Positions 18,682-26,555 of a stretch of DNA of 64,000 nt are shown here, piece after piece. The stretch spans positions 248,001 to 312,000 of the forward strand of contig NZ_FUWZ01000003.1 of the NCBI RefSeq assembly GCF_900167135.1, in the 5' to 3' direction. The notes under the pieces were generated by a model. That model had not been told where the DNA came from. It worked only from the letters and a program-made list of their open reading frames with translations, and ran no database searches. Source of the stretch: Chitinophaga eiseniae. GTDB taxonomy: Bacteria; Bacteroidota; Bacteroidia; Chitinophagales; Chitinophagaceae. Every line of letters begins with the position of its first letter. The first letter of the stretch is position 1. The translations under genes were made by a program, and so were the position numbers.

Positions 18682-20268
18682 ATGCTCAGATTTCAATCCA
18701 TGGTTATCAGCAGTTGCCTGTTGCTGGCCGTGACTGCCAAAAGGTTGCACGCACAACGCCTTATACCGCAACCAACGCAGGTAACCACTACCACCGGCGT
18801 TTTTAAACTCTCCGGTACTACTGCCATCGTCGGTGGCAAAAGTGCCGGAGAGGCTAAATACCTCCAGGAAGCCTTTAACGACCGCACCCATCTGAAGCTT
18901 CCCATACAACCTGCCGCTCAAAACAATTATATCCGTTTATCACTGGACGAAAAGCTGGATTCTACCCTGGGCAAGGAAGGCTATCTCCTGAAAGTAACTC
19001 CTGCCGGGGCCACCATCACCGCCGCAACCAATGCCGGTGTGTTTTATGGCATCCAGTCCCTCCAGCAGCTGATCGGCTTCAAAGACGAAGCCTTCGTGAT
19101 CACCGGCGTGGAGATAAAGGACAAACCCCGCTTCGGCTGGAGATCTTTTATGCTCGATGAAGGCCGTCATTTTAAAGGCGCAGCAGCCGTAAAAAAACTG
19201 CTCGATGAAATGGCCGCCCTGAAAATGAACACATTCCACTGGCATCTGACAGACGATCAGGGCTGGCGCATCGAAATCAAAAAGTATCCCCTGTTGACTA
19301 AAGTGGGTGGTCACCGTGACTCTACGCAGACCGGCAGCTGGAACAGCACCACCTATGACGGCAAACCACATGAGGGTTTCTATACACAGGAACAGGTCCG
19401 CGATATTATCGCCTATGCCACCGCCCGTCATATTACCATTATCCCGGAAATAGAGATGCCTGGGCACTCCGCCGCGGCCATCGCCGCCTACCCCTGGCTG
19501 GGCACCAAACAAACGCCCATCAGGGTACCGGGGAAATTCGGCGTACACTACGATGTCTACAACGTAGCCGATCCGAAAGTAGTCACCTTCCTGCATGATG
19601 TGCTGGATGAAGTGATGCAGCTCTTCCCCTCCAAAGTTGTCCATATTGGAGGCGATGAAGTAAAGTATGACCAATGGAAAGCCGATGCCGGCGTACAGGC
19701 ATATATGAAAGCACATCAACTGGCGACTCCCGCCGACCTACAGATTTATTTCACCAACAGCATCTCCGCTTACCTGGCCGGTAAACAACGCCGGATGATG
19801 GGATGGAATGAAATCATGGGCGCCAAACTGCACGAATACAATGACAGCAAAGACGTAGGCACCACCCAGCTGGCCCCCGGTACGGTGGTACAGTTCTGGA
19901 AAGGAGAACTGAAGCTGATCAATGATGCCGTATCAAAAGGATACGATGTGGTCAACTCCTACCATGCCGCCACCTACCTCGATTACAATTACGAACAGAT
20001 ACCGCTGGAAAAAGCATACAGCTTCGACCCCATCCCTGCCGGGCTGGATGCCAAATACCACGCTAAAATCCTGGGTACAGGCTGCCAGATGTGGGGAGAA
20101 TGGATTCCCGATGAAGTGTCAATGGAAGAGAGAGTATATCCCCGCATTGCAGCCTATGCAGAGGATGGCTGGACATTGCCTGCCAATAAGGACTTCAAGG
20201 CTTTTGAGAAAGCGCTGCAGCGTTTTTATGCCCGCTGGAGCAACAAAGGAATTGTGTATCACAGATAA
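18682..20268 (+). CDS. Beta-N-acetylhexosaminidase, GH20
   Basis: 528 residues, an exported enzyme that removes terminal N-acetylglucosamine or N-acetylgalactosamine from chitin fragments and glycans. A signal peptide spans about 1-25 (MLRFQSMVISSCLLLAVTAKR, then HAQ). A GH20b-type domain occupies about 28-140 and the GH20 barrel starts with FGWRSFMLDEGRHF (151-164). The catalytic Asp-Glu pair is D325-E326 in HIGGDEVKYD. FHWHLTDDQGWRIEIKKYP and ITIIPEIEMPGHS are further family landmarks. It is preceded by its own promoter-like box and followed directly by a large palindrome. Chitin or host-glycan use fits a Chitinophaga-like organism. Confidence 0.94.
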   Translation: MLRFQSMVISSCLLLAVTAKRLHAQRLIPQPTQVTTTTGVFKLSGTTAIVGGKSAGEAKYLQEAFNDRTHLKLPIQPAAQNNYIRLSLDEKLDSTLGKEGYLLKVTPAGATITAATNAGVFYGIQSLQQLIGFKDEAFVITGVEIKDKPRFGWRSFMLDEGRHFKGAAAVKKLLDEMAALKMNTFHWHLTDDQGWRIEIKKYPLLTKVGGHRDSTQTGSWNSTTYDGKPHEGFYTQEQVRDIIAYATARHITIIPEIEMPGHSAAAIAAYPWLGTKQTPIRVPGKFGVHYDVYNVADPKVVTFLHDVLDEVMQLFPSKVVHIGGDEVKYDQWKADAGVQAYMKAHQLATPADLQIYFTNSISAYLAGKQRRMMGWNEIMGAKLHEYNDSKDVGTTQLAPGTVVQFWKGELKLINDAVSKGYDVVNSYHAATYLDYNYEQIPLEKAYSFDPIPAGLDAKYHAKILGTGCQMWGEWIPDEVSMEERVYPRIAAYAEDGWTLPANKDFKAFEKALQRFYARWSNKGIVYHR

Positions 20269-20273
20269 CAAAC

Positions 20274-20393
20274 ATTTAGAGATTTACGGATTTTGGAATT
20301 TTGGGATTTTGGGATTTTGGAATTTTGGAATTTTGGGAATGATCAAATAAAATCCCAAAATCCCAAAATTCCAAAATCCGTAAATCTCTAAAT
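20274..20393. repeat. Word-reiterated palindrome with 45-bp perfect arms
   Basis: Arms 20274-20318 and 20349-20393 are perfect reverse complements over 45 bases, around a 30-base centre. Each arm is built from repeats of the words GGATTTTG and GGAATTTTG after an opening AGAGATTTACGG. It lies between two convergent genes, whose stops are at 20268 and 20396, so it could terminate both. A related palindrome sits at 53017-53191. Confidence 0.92.
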
Positions 20394-20395
20394 AT

Positions 20396-21028
20396 TTATT
20401 GGGTTTTCAACGTATAGCCGTCACCGGATTTTACCAGCTTGTACCTGATAATTTTACGGGCATCCGTAGTCAACGCGTGCTGCTGCCCTTCTTCAAAAGC
20501 CGGGTATGTCCGCACCAGTTCGTTCTTTTGAACGAAGAAAGAATCTCTTCCCCGGTAATCTTTTGCGTTTAAGCTGTCAACATCGCTGGTATTGATTTTC
20601 AGCGCTCCATTCTTCCCGATCACGAGGCCATACACACTTTCGTTCAGCGCCGCACCACCGGAAATACTAAAGACATATATCTCCGGCTGACCATCTTTGT
20701 CGATATCCGCCACAGCTACTCTGCCAACGTTTCCCTTTATATCTTTTTCAATGATAGTGTCCATCCGGGATGAGTCCCTGATGGTGCCGATGCCTATGTA
20801 GAGGTTGCGCAGTGTGGCATCTCCCCTGGTCGAAATGCTGAAGCGATAATCTTTATACGTTGTATCCAGCTTAAAAGTGGGCCTGTCTTCCGTTGGCGCA
20901 GGTGTCGGCGCCCTGGTGGTATCGTTCGCCTGGTCCTGATTGCCCCTTTGTTCTGTCATTTGATTACAGGCAGCGAAACTAGCGGCGAAACAGCCATATA
21001 CCAGCCAATATTTTACATGCTTCAACAT
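20396..21028 (-). CDS. Lipoprotein of unknown function
   Basis: 210 residues. The N-terminus has a signal with a lipobox-like SFAAC (C20), then an acidic Thr/Pro-rich linker (about 25-50). The centre contains VADIDKDGQPEIYVF (about 105-119), an Asp-rich loop like those of calcium-binding FG-GAP or dockerin-type repeats, here as a single copy. Probably anchored in the outer or inner membrane. It sits three bases after a small basic protein gene on the same strand. I do not recognise a family, and any function would be a guess. Confidence 0.7.
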   Translation of the reverse strand: MLKHVKYWLVYGCFAASFAACNQMTEQRGNQDQANDTTRAPTPAPTEDRPTFKLDTTYKDYRFSISTRGDATLRNLYIGIGTIRDSSRMDTIIEKDIKGNVGRVAVADIDKDGQPEIYVFSISGGAALNESVYGLVIGKNGALKINTSDVDSLNAKDYRGRDSFFVQKNELVRTYPAFEEGQQHALTTDARKIIRYKLVKSGDGYTLKTQ

Positions 21029-21031
21029 ATT

Positions 21032-21208
21032 TTATTTTTTGTGTTTGACCGATTTGTGTTCCTTTCGATTATGCGTAGTATCTGAACCTTTGAAATCCTG
21101 CTCTTCATTTTTACGGCTGTCGAGGTTATCACGGATTTCAGGTTTAGGCATGTTGCTCACAGGCATCTGCTTGCTCTGATGGGTATTTTCACTTCTTGTT
21201 CTTTTCAT
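21032..21208 (-). CDS. Small basic hydrophilic protein
   Basis: 58 residues from the ATG at 21208 (MKRTRSENTHQ), ending with HNRKEHKSVKHKK. A longer frame up to 21247 exists but its extra 13 residues look unrelated. The protein is rich in Lys, Arg, Asn, Ser and Asp and likely disordered. The lipoprotein gene starts three bases downstream, which suggests co-transcription. No family recognised; the case for it being real rests on amino-acid composition and on operon-like spacing. Confidence 0.45.
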   Translation of the reverse strand: MKRTRSENTHQSKQMPVSNMPKPEIRDNLDSRKNEEQDFKGSDTTHNRKEHKSVKHKK

Positions 21209-21487
21209 AAACCAGTATTTTGAGGTGAGTAATACAGGAAGCGTCACAAATGCAGTGCCTTAGTAGCGCATTTACTACTGACAGCGGTTTTACAGCTCCG
21301 CCGTTGTCTCGCCGGTTCCCCTGAATGACGGTCAAAATCCACACTGTGGGCCGGATCAGTACCTGTGGCGATGTTTGGGTTTGCTTGCCACAACAGGTCA
21401 TTCTCAATGGCTTATCATCATTGATCTGGAAAAGATAAATTTCAGCATGATATTGGTCATCTGTTTTCTGACAAAAAAACAGATTTT

Positions 21488-21775
21488 ATGAAGAACCTTC
21501 CTGCTACAATCGGACTCATGATCGTATTGTTTGTATTCTTTCTGTTCCAGGGCAACGCTGACCACACCGTACAGGCTAATCCCATGAATCAGGATGAGCT
21601 GGTGACACAGGCCGGGTACCAGGAGCTCCGGCAGGACACCCTTCCTCCTAAGATGAGGGATACCATCAGTCCTGCGCGAAAAGCGAAGAAAGAAAAGAAA
21701 GAGATGAAAGAGATGAAGAAAGACATGAAAAAACATCAGCGCGATAGTGCCTACAAAAAGGACTCGATCATGTGA
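21488..21775 (+). CDS. Small exported or membrane-anchored protein
   Basis: 95 residues. An N-terminal hydrophobic segment (about 5-24, PATIGLMIVLFVFFLFQGNA) acts as a signal or anchor. The C-terminal third is a highly charged Lys/Glu-rich helix (KKEKKEMKEMKKDMKKHQRD). A strong terminator lies 10 bases after the stop, which supports a real transcript. No family recognised. Upstream bases 21209-21487 show nothing else convincing. Confidence 0.55.
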   Translation: MKNLPATIGLMIVLFVFFLFQGNADHTVQANPMNQDELVTQAGYQELRQDTLPPKMRDTISPARKAKKEKKEMKEMKKDMKKHQRDSAYKKDSIM

Positions 21776-21785
21776 CGTAATTTCT

Positions 21786-21810
21786 GCCCTGACAATGTCA
21801 GGGCTTTTTT
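21786..21810 (+). terminator. Rho-independent terminator
   Basis: A perfect 8-base stem (GCCCTGAC, 21786-21793, with GTCAGGGC, 21797-21804), a three-base loop and TTTTTT at 21805-21810. It ends the transcript of the small exported protein. Its T tract meets the end of the convergent mgtC-like gene. Confidence 0.85.
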
Positions 21811-22480
21811 ATGCGCTCCAGGAAATTTCCTTCACACCGTTGTCAGCCTGAATATCTGCTACCAGGGAGGCAAAGGTGGTTTTATCCAGGTTTTTGAAAC
21901 GAATACTCAGCAGAAAGAGCGTATCTGTCTGTTCGATATTGCAGCCGGTGATGGTGAGTGTGCTGTTATGGAAAAGTTTGTCGATCAGTTCTGCTGATTT
22001 GCTTCTTTCGAAGGTGACGATGCGGATACTTTTATGTTCAAAGCGGGAGAGGAATCTTTTTTCGATGGGTTGTAATGCCCAGAGGATAACAAGAGCGATC
22101 ATGGTGGCGATCAGTGCCGCGAAGTACATCCCGCCGCCGGTGGCCAGTCCGATGGCCGCCACTGTCCACAGGCCCGCGGCTGTGGTGAGGCCTCTGATAA
22201 CGCCCTCTTTCAGAAAGAGGATGGTACCTGCGCCGATGAAGCCGATGCCGCTGATGACCTGCGCAGCCACCCTGGAGGGGTCCAGTACTACGTTGGGCCT
22301 GCCGAGAATATCTTCAAAACCATAGGCAGACACCATCATAGTGAGGGCGGCGCCTACGCACACCATCATATGGGTACGTAAACCGGCGGCCCAGTCTTTC
22401 CGTTCCCGCTCCAGCCCTATCATACCGCCAAAAACAGCGGCAAGCGAAAGCCTTAACAGTATTTCCGTCCATGGGATCAT
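21809..22480 (-). CDS. MgtC/SapB family membrane protein
   Basis: 223 residues. The N-terminal 140 residues form the MgtC/SapB membrane domain with about four helices and the typical opening LRLSLAAVFGGMIGLERERKDW, followed by AGLRTHMMVCVGAAL. The C-terminal 80 residues form a soluble ACT-like domain. MgtC proteins help cells cope with low magnesium and in pathogens inhibit the ATP synthase; most family members are uncharacterised. It is the last of three same-strand genes after a CNNM-type protein and a pirin, 49 bases after pirin. The co-occurrence with a CNNM/CorC protein fits a magnesium theme. Confidence 0.9.
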   Translation of the reverse strand: MIPWTEILLRLSLAAVFGGMIGLERERKDWAAGLRTHMMVCVGAALTMMVSAYGFEDILGRPNVVLDPSRVAAQVISGIGFIGAGTILFLKEGVIRGLTTAAGLWTVAAIGLATGGGMYFAALIATMIALVILWALQPIEKRFLSRFEHKSIRIVTFERSKSAELIDKLFHNSTLTITGCNIEQTDTLFLLSIRFKNLDKTTFASLVADIQADNGVKEISWSA

Positions 22481-22529
22481 ACTGTTAAAGTTACTGTATT
22501 ATTCTGTAACGAGAATGGCTGTACGTTAA

Positions 22530-23393
22530 TTACGCTTCCAGGGTGCCGAAGAGCCCATTTTTATAGTCAGCGATCGCCTGGTCCACTTCTGTGGCGGTGT
22601 TCATGACGAAGTTGTCTTTTGCCGCCACCGGCTCATTGATCGGTTCCGCGCAGAGGTAAAGAATGCGGGCCGTTTCGCTGCAGGAGAGCTGTATGTCTGC
22701 TGCGGCGTCTTCCTTATCGAAGATCACGAGGTGGTAACCGTTGACAGCCGTACCGTTGACCGTCAGCTGCCCGTCCACCACATACAGCAGTGCCCAGTAG
22801 CCTGGCGTGGCATTGAGGGTGACTGATTTCCCTGCGTTGATAGTGCCCCATACAGCGATGATGGGGGTGAAGTTCTGCAGCGGGCCGGTTTTACCTTCGT
22901 AGTTACCGCTGACAAGCGACAGCTGCACTCCGTCGGCCTGCGCCACGGGCGGCATGTCTGCGCCTTTTACATATTGATAGTAGGGATCGTCTCCTTTGCG
23001 GGCAGCGGGCACGTTGAACCATAGCTGCAGCAGTTCGTAGTGGCCGCCTTTGCGCAGAAAGTCTTCAGAAGGACCTTCGCTGTGGAGGATGCCTTTACCG
23101 GCGAACATCCACTGCACGTCGCCGGCGGTCACTGTCATGGCGTTGCCTGCGTTATCGCGGTGATAACCTTGTCCCTGCAGCATGAAGGTGACCGGTGCAA
23201 ATCCGCGGTGCGGATGCGGGTGCAGCCGTTCTGCCGGAGCGCCCGGTTCATAATATTTTGCGGGCATATGGTGCAGCACGATAAAAGGGCTGGCAAAGCG
23301 GAACTGCATGGAAGGCAATGGTTGCCTTACGACTTCGGTTTCGGTGATGTGTTTTTCCCGGCCTTCAATGACGTGCAGGATTTTCTTTTCCAT
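22530..23393 (-). CDS. Pirin family protein
   Basis: 287 residues, two cupin domains. The N-terminal cupin holds the metal-binding LHPHPHRGF (about 58-66), with further His in YHRDNAG and Glu in ILHSEGPSEDF, the pattern of pirins. Some pirins have quercetin dioxygenase activity, others act as regulators; the substrate here is unknown. It starts 12 bases after the CNNM-type gene and is likely co-transcribed with it. Confidence 0.9.
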   Translation of the reverse strand: MEKKILHVIEGREKHITETEVVRQPLPSMQFRFASPFIVLHHMPAKYYEPGAPAERLHPHPHRGFAPVTFMLQGQGYHRDNAGNAMTVTAGDVQWMFAGKGILHSEGPSEDFLRKGGHYELLQLWFNVPAARKGDDPYYQYVKGADMPPVAQADGVQLSLVSGNYEGKTGPLQNFTPIIAVWGTINAGKSVTLNATPGYWALLYVVDGQLTVNGTAVNGYHLVIFDKEDAAADIQLSCSETARILYLCAEPINEPVAAKDNFVMNTATEVDQAIADYKNGLFGTLEA

Positions 23394-23405
23394 ATGGCAA
23401 TCTTT

Positions 23406-24692
23406 TTATCGGATCAACTTCAAACGCGCTTTTTCAACTGAACTACGGAACATCTTGAGAATCAACACCTCGTAATCTTCCATTATCAATACCTCTCCTT
23501 CTTTCGGGATGTTGCCGTGAATGTAGTTGATTAAACCGGAGAGCGTTTCATAATGTTCACTTTCCGGCAGCGGTACCGGCAGTAGCTCGTTAATATCGGC
23601 AATGTATTCGTGGGCGTCCACGAGGTAGGTGTTTTCGTCTTTTTTCTCTACGATGGGCGTTTCCTGGTCATGTTCGTCCTGGATATCGCCTACCAGTTCT
23701 TCCAGGATGTCTTCCATGGTGACGATACCTTCCGTATCGCCGAATTCGTTGGTGACGACCGCCATTTGCAGGCGCTGGCTCTGGAAAGTACGGAGCAGGT
23801 CTTTGATCTTCATGCTGTCCGGCACGTAGAAGCAGGGTTTGAGAATATCCTGTATGTTGGTCAGCGTTTTTTCAAGGACGCCTTTAACAAGGTCTTTTGT
23901 ATAGATAACACCTTTCAGTTCATCGAGGGTGTTGCTGTATACCGGGTAACGGGAGTAGCCGTCTTTGATCACCTGGTCAATCAGTTCCTGGAAGGGTTTG
24001 GTGATATCGAGCGCAGAGATGTCTTTCCGGTGGGTAAGGATTTCTTTTACACGGCTGTCGTCGAATTCGAACACGTTCTGGATCAGTTCGCGTTCGGTTT
24101 CTTCGATGGCGCCCCCCTCCTGGCTTTCCGAGATGATGAGTTTCAGTTCCTCTTCAGAGTGGATTTCCGACTCTCCTGCCGGCGCCAGGCCGATCAGCCG
24201 GAGGATACTGTTGGCCAGGCCGTTCAGCAGCCAGATAAACGGGCGGAAAATCACGAAAAAGAACCGTAGCGGCAGCGCTACCGTCAGCGTGGTGGGCAAC
24301 GGTTTCCGGATGGCCATCGATTTGGGGGCCAGTTCACCGAAAACGATATGCAGGATGGTGATGGTGAGAAAAGCGACCGGAACGGCAATATTGTGCGCCG
24401 TGCTTTCCGCCATGCGGATATGGAGCGTGTCCATCAGGCGGAGTATCAGGGTGGTTACCACGGACTCTCCCACCCAGCCGAGGCCGAGGGAGGCGAGGGT
24501 AATACCCAGCTGTGTGGCCGCCAGATAGCCGTCAAGATTGCTGAGGATGTGTTTGGCCGCCGTTGTGGCCCTGTTCAGGCCGCCTTTGCTGTTGATCTGT
24601 GAAGAACGTACTTTCACGATGGCAAATTCCGCCGCTACAAAAAATCCATTTAATAAAACTAAAAAACAAGTCAGAAAAACCTGCAAAAGCAT
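23406..24692 (-). CDS. CNNM/HlyC-CorC family transporter or regulator
   Basis: 428 residues. The N-terminal DUF21 domain has about four membrane segments (LLQVFLTCFLVLLNGFFVAAEF, then VAFLTITILHIVFGELAPKS, then FFFVIFRPFIWLLN). A pair of CBS domains (about 200-330) and a CorC/HlyC C-terminal domain (about 345-425) follow. Bacterial CNNM relatives such as CorB and MpfA are implicated in magnesium or cobalt efflux; older annotations say hemolysin. TATATTTG on the minus strand (24718-24725), 25 bases before the ATG, is a good promoter -7 element. Probably the first gene of a unit with pirin and MgtC-like genes. Confidence 0.9.
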   Translation of the reverse strand: MLLQVFLTCFLVLLNGFFVAAEFAIVKVRSSQINSKGGLNRATTAAKHILSNLDGYLAATQLGITLASLGLGWVGESVVTTLILRLMDTLHIRMAESTAHNIAVPVAFLTITILHIVFGELAPKSMAIRKPLPTTLTVALPLRFFFVIFRPFIWLLNGLANSILRLIGLAPAGESEIHSEEELKLIISESQEGGAIEETERELIQNVFEFDDSRVKEILTHRKDISALDITKPFQELIDQVIKDGYSRYPVYSNTLDELKGVIYTKDLVKGVLEKTLTNIQDILKPCFYVPDSMKIKDLLRTFQSQRLQMAVVTNEFGDTEGIVTMEDILEELVGDIQDEHDQETPIVEKKDENTYLVDAHEYIADINELLPVPLPESEHYETLSGLINYIHGNIPKEGEVLIMEDYEVLILKMFRSSVEKARLKLIR

Positions 24693-24717
24693 GAATGTGG
24701 TAATTGGTTCGCAACCC

Positions 24718-24725
24718 CAAATATA
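24718..24725 (-). promoter_or_regulatory. Promoter -7 element for the CNNM gene
   Basis: The minus strand reads TATATTTG here, an exact TAnnTTTG, 25 bases before the start codon at 24692. No TTTG is found at the standard distance upstream, so only half of the promoter signature is supported. Confidence 0.45.
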
Positions 24726-24749
24726 GGTAAATCAATCTTTATGCGTCTG

Positions 24750-25010
24750 TTTTTCTTCTCGCGGAGTTCACGCAAAGCACGCAAAGGAGCAAAGAGCGCA
24801 AAGATTTTTTAAGATTAGATAAGAAAGCGAAGGAGCGGAGATCAAAGGGGGAGATCAAAGGGGAGATCAACAGGGATCAAAAAGAGATCAAATTTGATCT
24901 CCGCTCCTTTGCTTTCTCTGCTCGCTTATATGATCTTTGCGCTCTTTGCTCCTTTGCGTGCTTTGCGAGAACTCCGTGCTTTGCGAGAACTCCGTGCTTT
25001 GCAAGAAAAA
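24750..25010. repeat. Large imperfect palindrome of GCAAAG-type words
   Basis: About 260 bases between divergent genes. The left side carries words such as GCAAAG, GGAGCAAAGAGCGCAAAG and GGAGATCAAAG; the right side carries their reverse complements (CTTTGCGCTCTTTGCTCC and others), with a run of roughly 35 matching bases in the outer part and a second match around GGAGCGGAGATCAAA. The centre is AGATCAAATTTGATCT. The right arm also has a tandem duplication of GAGAACTCCGTGCTTTGC. This fills most of the 394-base gap 24693-25086; an apparent frame inside it is an artefact of the repeat. Confidence 0.88.
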
Positions 25011-25086
25011 AAATTTCCCATATAGTCTACTAATCTCATAGAGTTTATGTATTTTGTGGAGAATTTGGCTGGCATATTATTTTTAA

Positions 25087-26067
25087 ATGGAGAAAGAAAC
25101 AACTTCACTGGTCACCACAGTGTCTGCGGAAGAAGCGGCATTGAAGCCCTTGCTGGTTGGCGGGGCGGTGACAGGCGGCAATACCGCCGCCGCGGTTAAA
25201 AAGCAGCGATGGATTTACTGGTTAACGGGCATCCTGGTACTGGCGGTCACGCTGGCACTTGTGTGGTATTTTGTACCGGAGTTCAGGCTACATGTAGAAG
25301 ACGTACCGTCCACTTTTTATTATTTTCTGGCAGCAGGCTTCCTGTTTGCCATGATAGACGGGGCTATCGGCATGTCTTATGGCATCACCTCCACCACTTT
25401 CTCCCTCAGTATGGGTATCCCGCCCGCCTCGGCCAGCACGGCGGTGCATATATCGGAGATCCTGAGCAACGGCATTGCCGGATGGATGCACTTCAAAATG
25501 GGCAATGTCAACAAAAAGCTGTTTAAAATCCTGATCATCCCCGGTATTACCGGTGCGGTGATCGGGGCCTACCTCCTCTCCTCCCTGGAGCATTATTCGA
25601 TGTATACCAAACCGGTGGTATCGCTGTACACATTGATCCTGGGCTCAGTGATCCTCAAAAGGGCCATCCAGGCGCAGCGTGCGCATAAGACCGGAAAGAA
25701 AATAAAACGTATCGGGCTGCTGGGCTTTGGCGGCGGCTTTATCGACGCCATCGGCGGTGGCGGATGGGGCTCCATTGTGCTCTCCTCCCTGATTGCCGGC
25801 GGCCGGCATCCGCGCTTTTCCCTGGGCACGGTGAAGGCTACCCGTTTTTTTATCGCCATGCTCAGCTCTCTCACTTTTGTGGCAGCCCTGTCGCATGTTC
25901 ATTGGGATGCGGTACTCGGACTGGTGATCGGCAGCGCGATAGCATCTCCTATCGCGGCCAGGGTGTCCAATAAAATATCTGCCAAAACCATTATGATGGC
26001 CGTATCGCTTATCGTGATCGCTGCCAGTATCAAGAGCATCTACGGCTTCGTATTTAAAATATTGTAA
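25087..26067 (+). CDS. Sulfite exporter TauE/SafE family protein
   Basis: 326 residues with about eight hydrophobic segments after a 40-residue cytoplasmic N-terminus. The TauE/SafE (DUF81) repeats are visible as MIDGAIGMSYGITSTTFSLSMG with SASTAVHISEI (about 97-130) and the second copy GFGGGFIDAIGGGGWGSIVLSS (about 218-240) with LGTVKATRFF. The family exports sulfite, sulfoacetate or similar organosulfur anions; specificity cannot be read. Divergent from the CNNM gene across a large palindrome. Confidence 0.9.
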   Translation: MEKETTSLVTTVSAEEAALKPLLVGGAVTGGNTAAAVKKQRWIYWLTGILVLAVTLALVWYFVPEFRLHVEDVPSTFYYFLAAGFLFAMIDGAIGMSYGITSTTFSLSMGIPPASASTAVHISEILSNGIAGWMHFKMGNVNKKLFKILIIPGITGAVIGAYLLSSLEHYSMYTKPVVSLYTLILGSVILKRAIQAQRAHKTGKKIKRIGLLGFGGGFIDAIGGGGWGSIVLSSLIAGGRHPRFSLGTVKATRFFIAMLSSLTFVAALSHVHWDAVLGLVIGSAIASPIAARVSNKISAKTIMMAVSLIVIAASIKSIYGFVFKIL

Positions 26068-26078
26068 TCAGCATCTAT

Positions 26079-26408
26079 CTAATCATGCGTTACAGGCCGG
26101 TTAGCCGTCAAGGTGACCGGCCTGTTTATTCCATATTGCACCAGTGCCTCCACAATTACCTCCTCCCTGTCGCTGAAAGGCTTTTCCGGCAGGAACTTAT
26201 CGGCGATGTCCACCCTTATCTCCGCCGTACGGTCTTCCAGCAGATAAGTGGACTTACCGACCTTATCAGTGATATAGCCGCGGATCTTTACCGTTACGCT
26301 ATCAGTCGTCAGCTGTCGCGCATATTTCAGGACCTCTCCGATGGTATAGTATTTCTTCTGCGCCAGAAAACACAACGGTAATAATAAACCCAGTAACAAA
26401 CATTTCAT
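26079..26408 (-). CDS. Exported BOF-domain (YgiW/YdeI-like) protein
   Basis: 109 residues from the ATG at 26408 (MKCLLLGLLLPLCFLAQ), preferred to an upstream alternative start because it begins directly with a signal peptide (about 1-17). The mature part matches the bacterial OB-fold of the NirD/YgiW/YdeI family: TVKIRGYITDKVGKSTYLLEDRTAEIRVDI (about 48-77), then an EVIVEALVQYG strand. Such periplasmic proteins are linked to stress tolerance; their ligand is unknown. It is convergent with the TauE-type gene, 11 bases apart. Confidence 0.75.
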   Translation of the reverse strand: MKCLLLGLLLPLCFLAQKKYYTIGEVLKYARQLTTDSVTVKIRGYITDKVGKSTYLLEDRTAEIRVDIADKFLPEKPFSDREEVIVEALVQYGINRPVTLTANRPVTHD

Positions 26409-26555
26409 ATGGACGATGTTGGTTTGATAGTGTAACAATCAAAAGAGGGAAAAGGTTACACGTATAGGCGCCAACGTTGTGACAAAATGCTGAAATTCAT
26501 ATTTAAATAATATGAATGAAATGTACTAGCTTTCGGGGATAATAAATTTCCTTGT

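Noticed and set aside
19922..20350. 142-codon frame ending FWNFGILGFWNFGIL
   Set aside because: An out-of-frame reading of the hexosaminidase end and of the palindrome that follows.
24926..25108. 60-codon frame reading ARSSRKARSSRKARKGAKSAK
   Set aside because: It is the translation of the GCAAAG-word palindrome; such peptides are a known artefact of these repeats.
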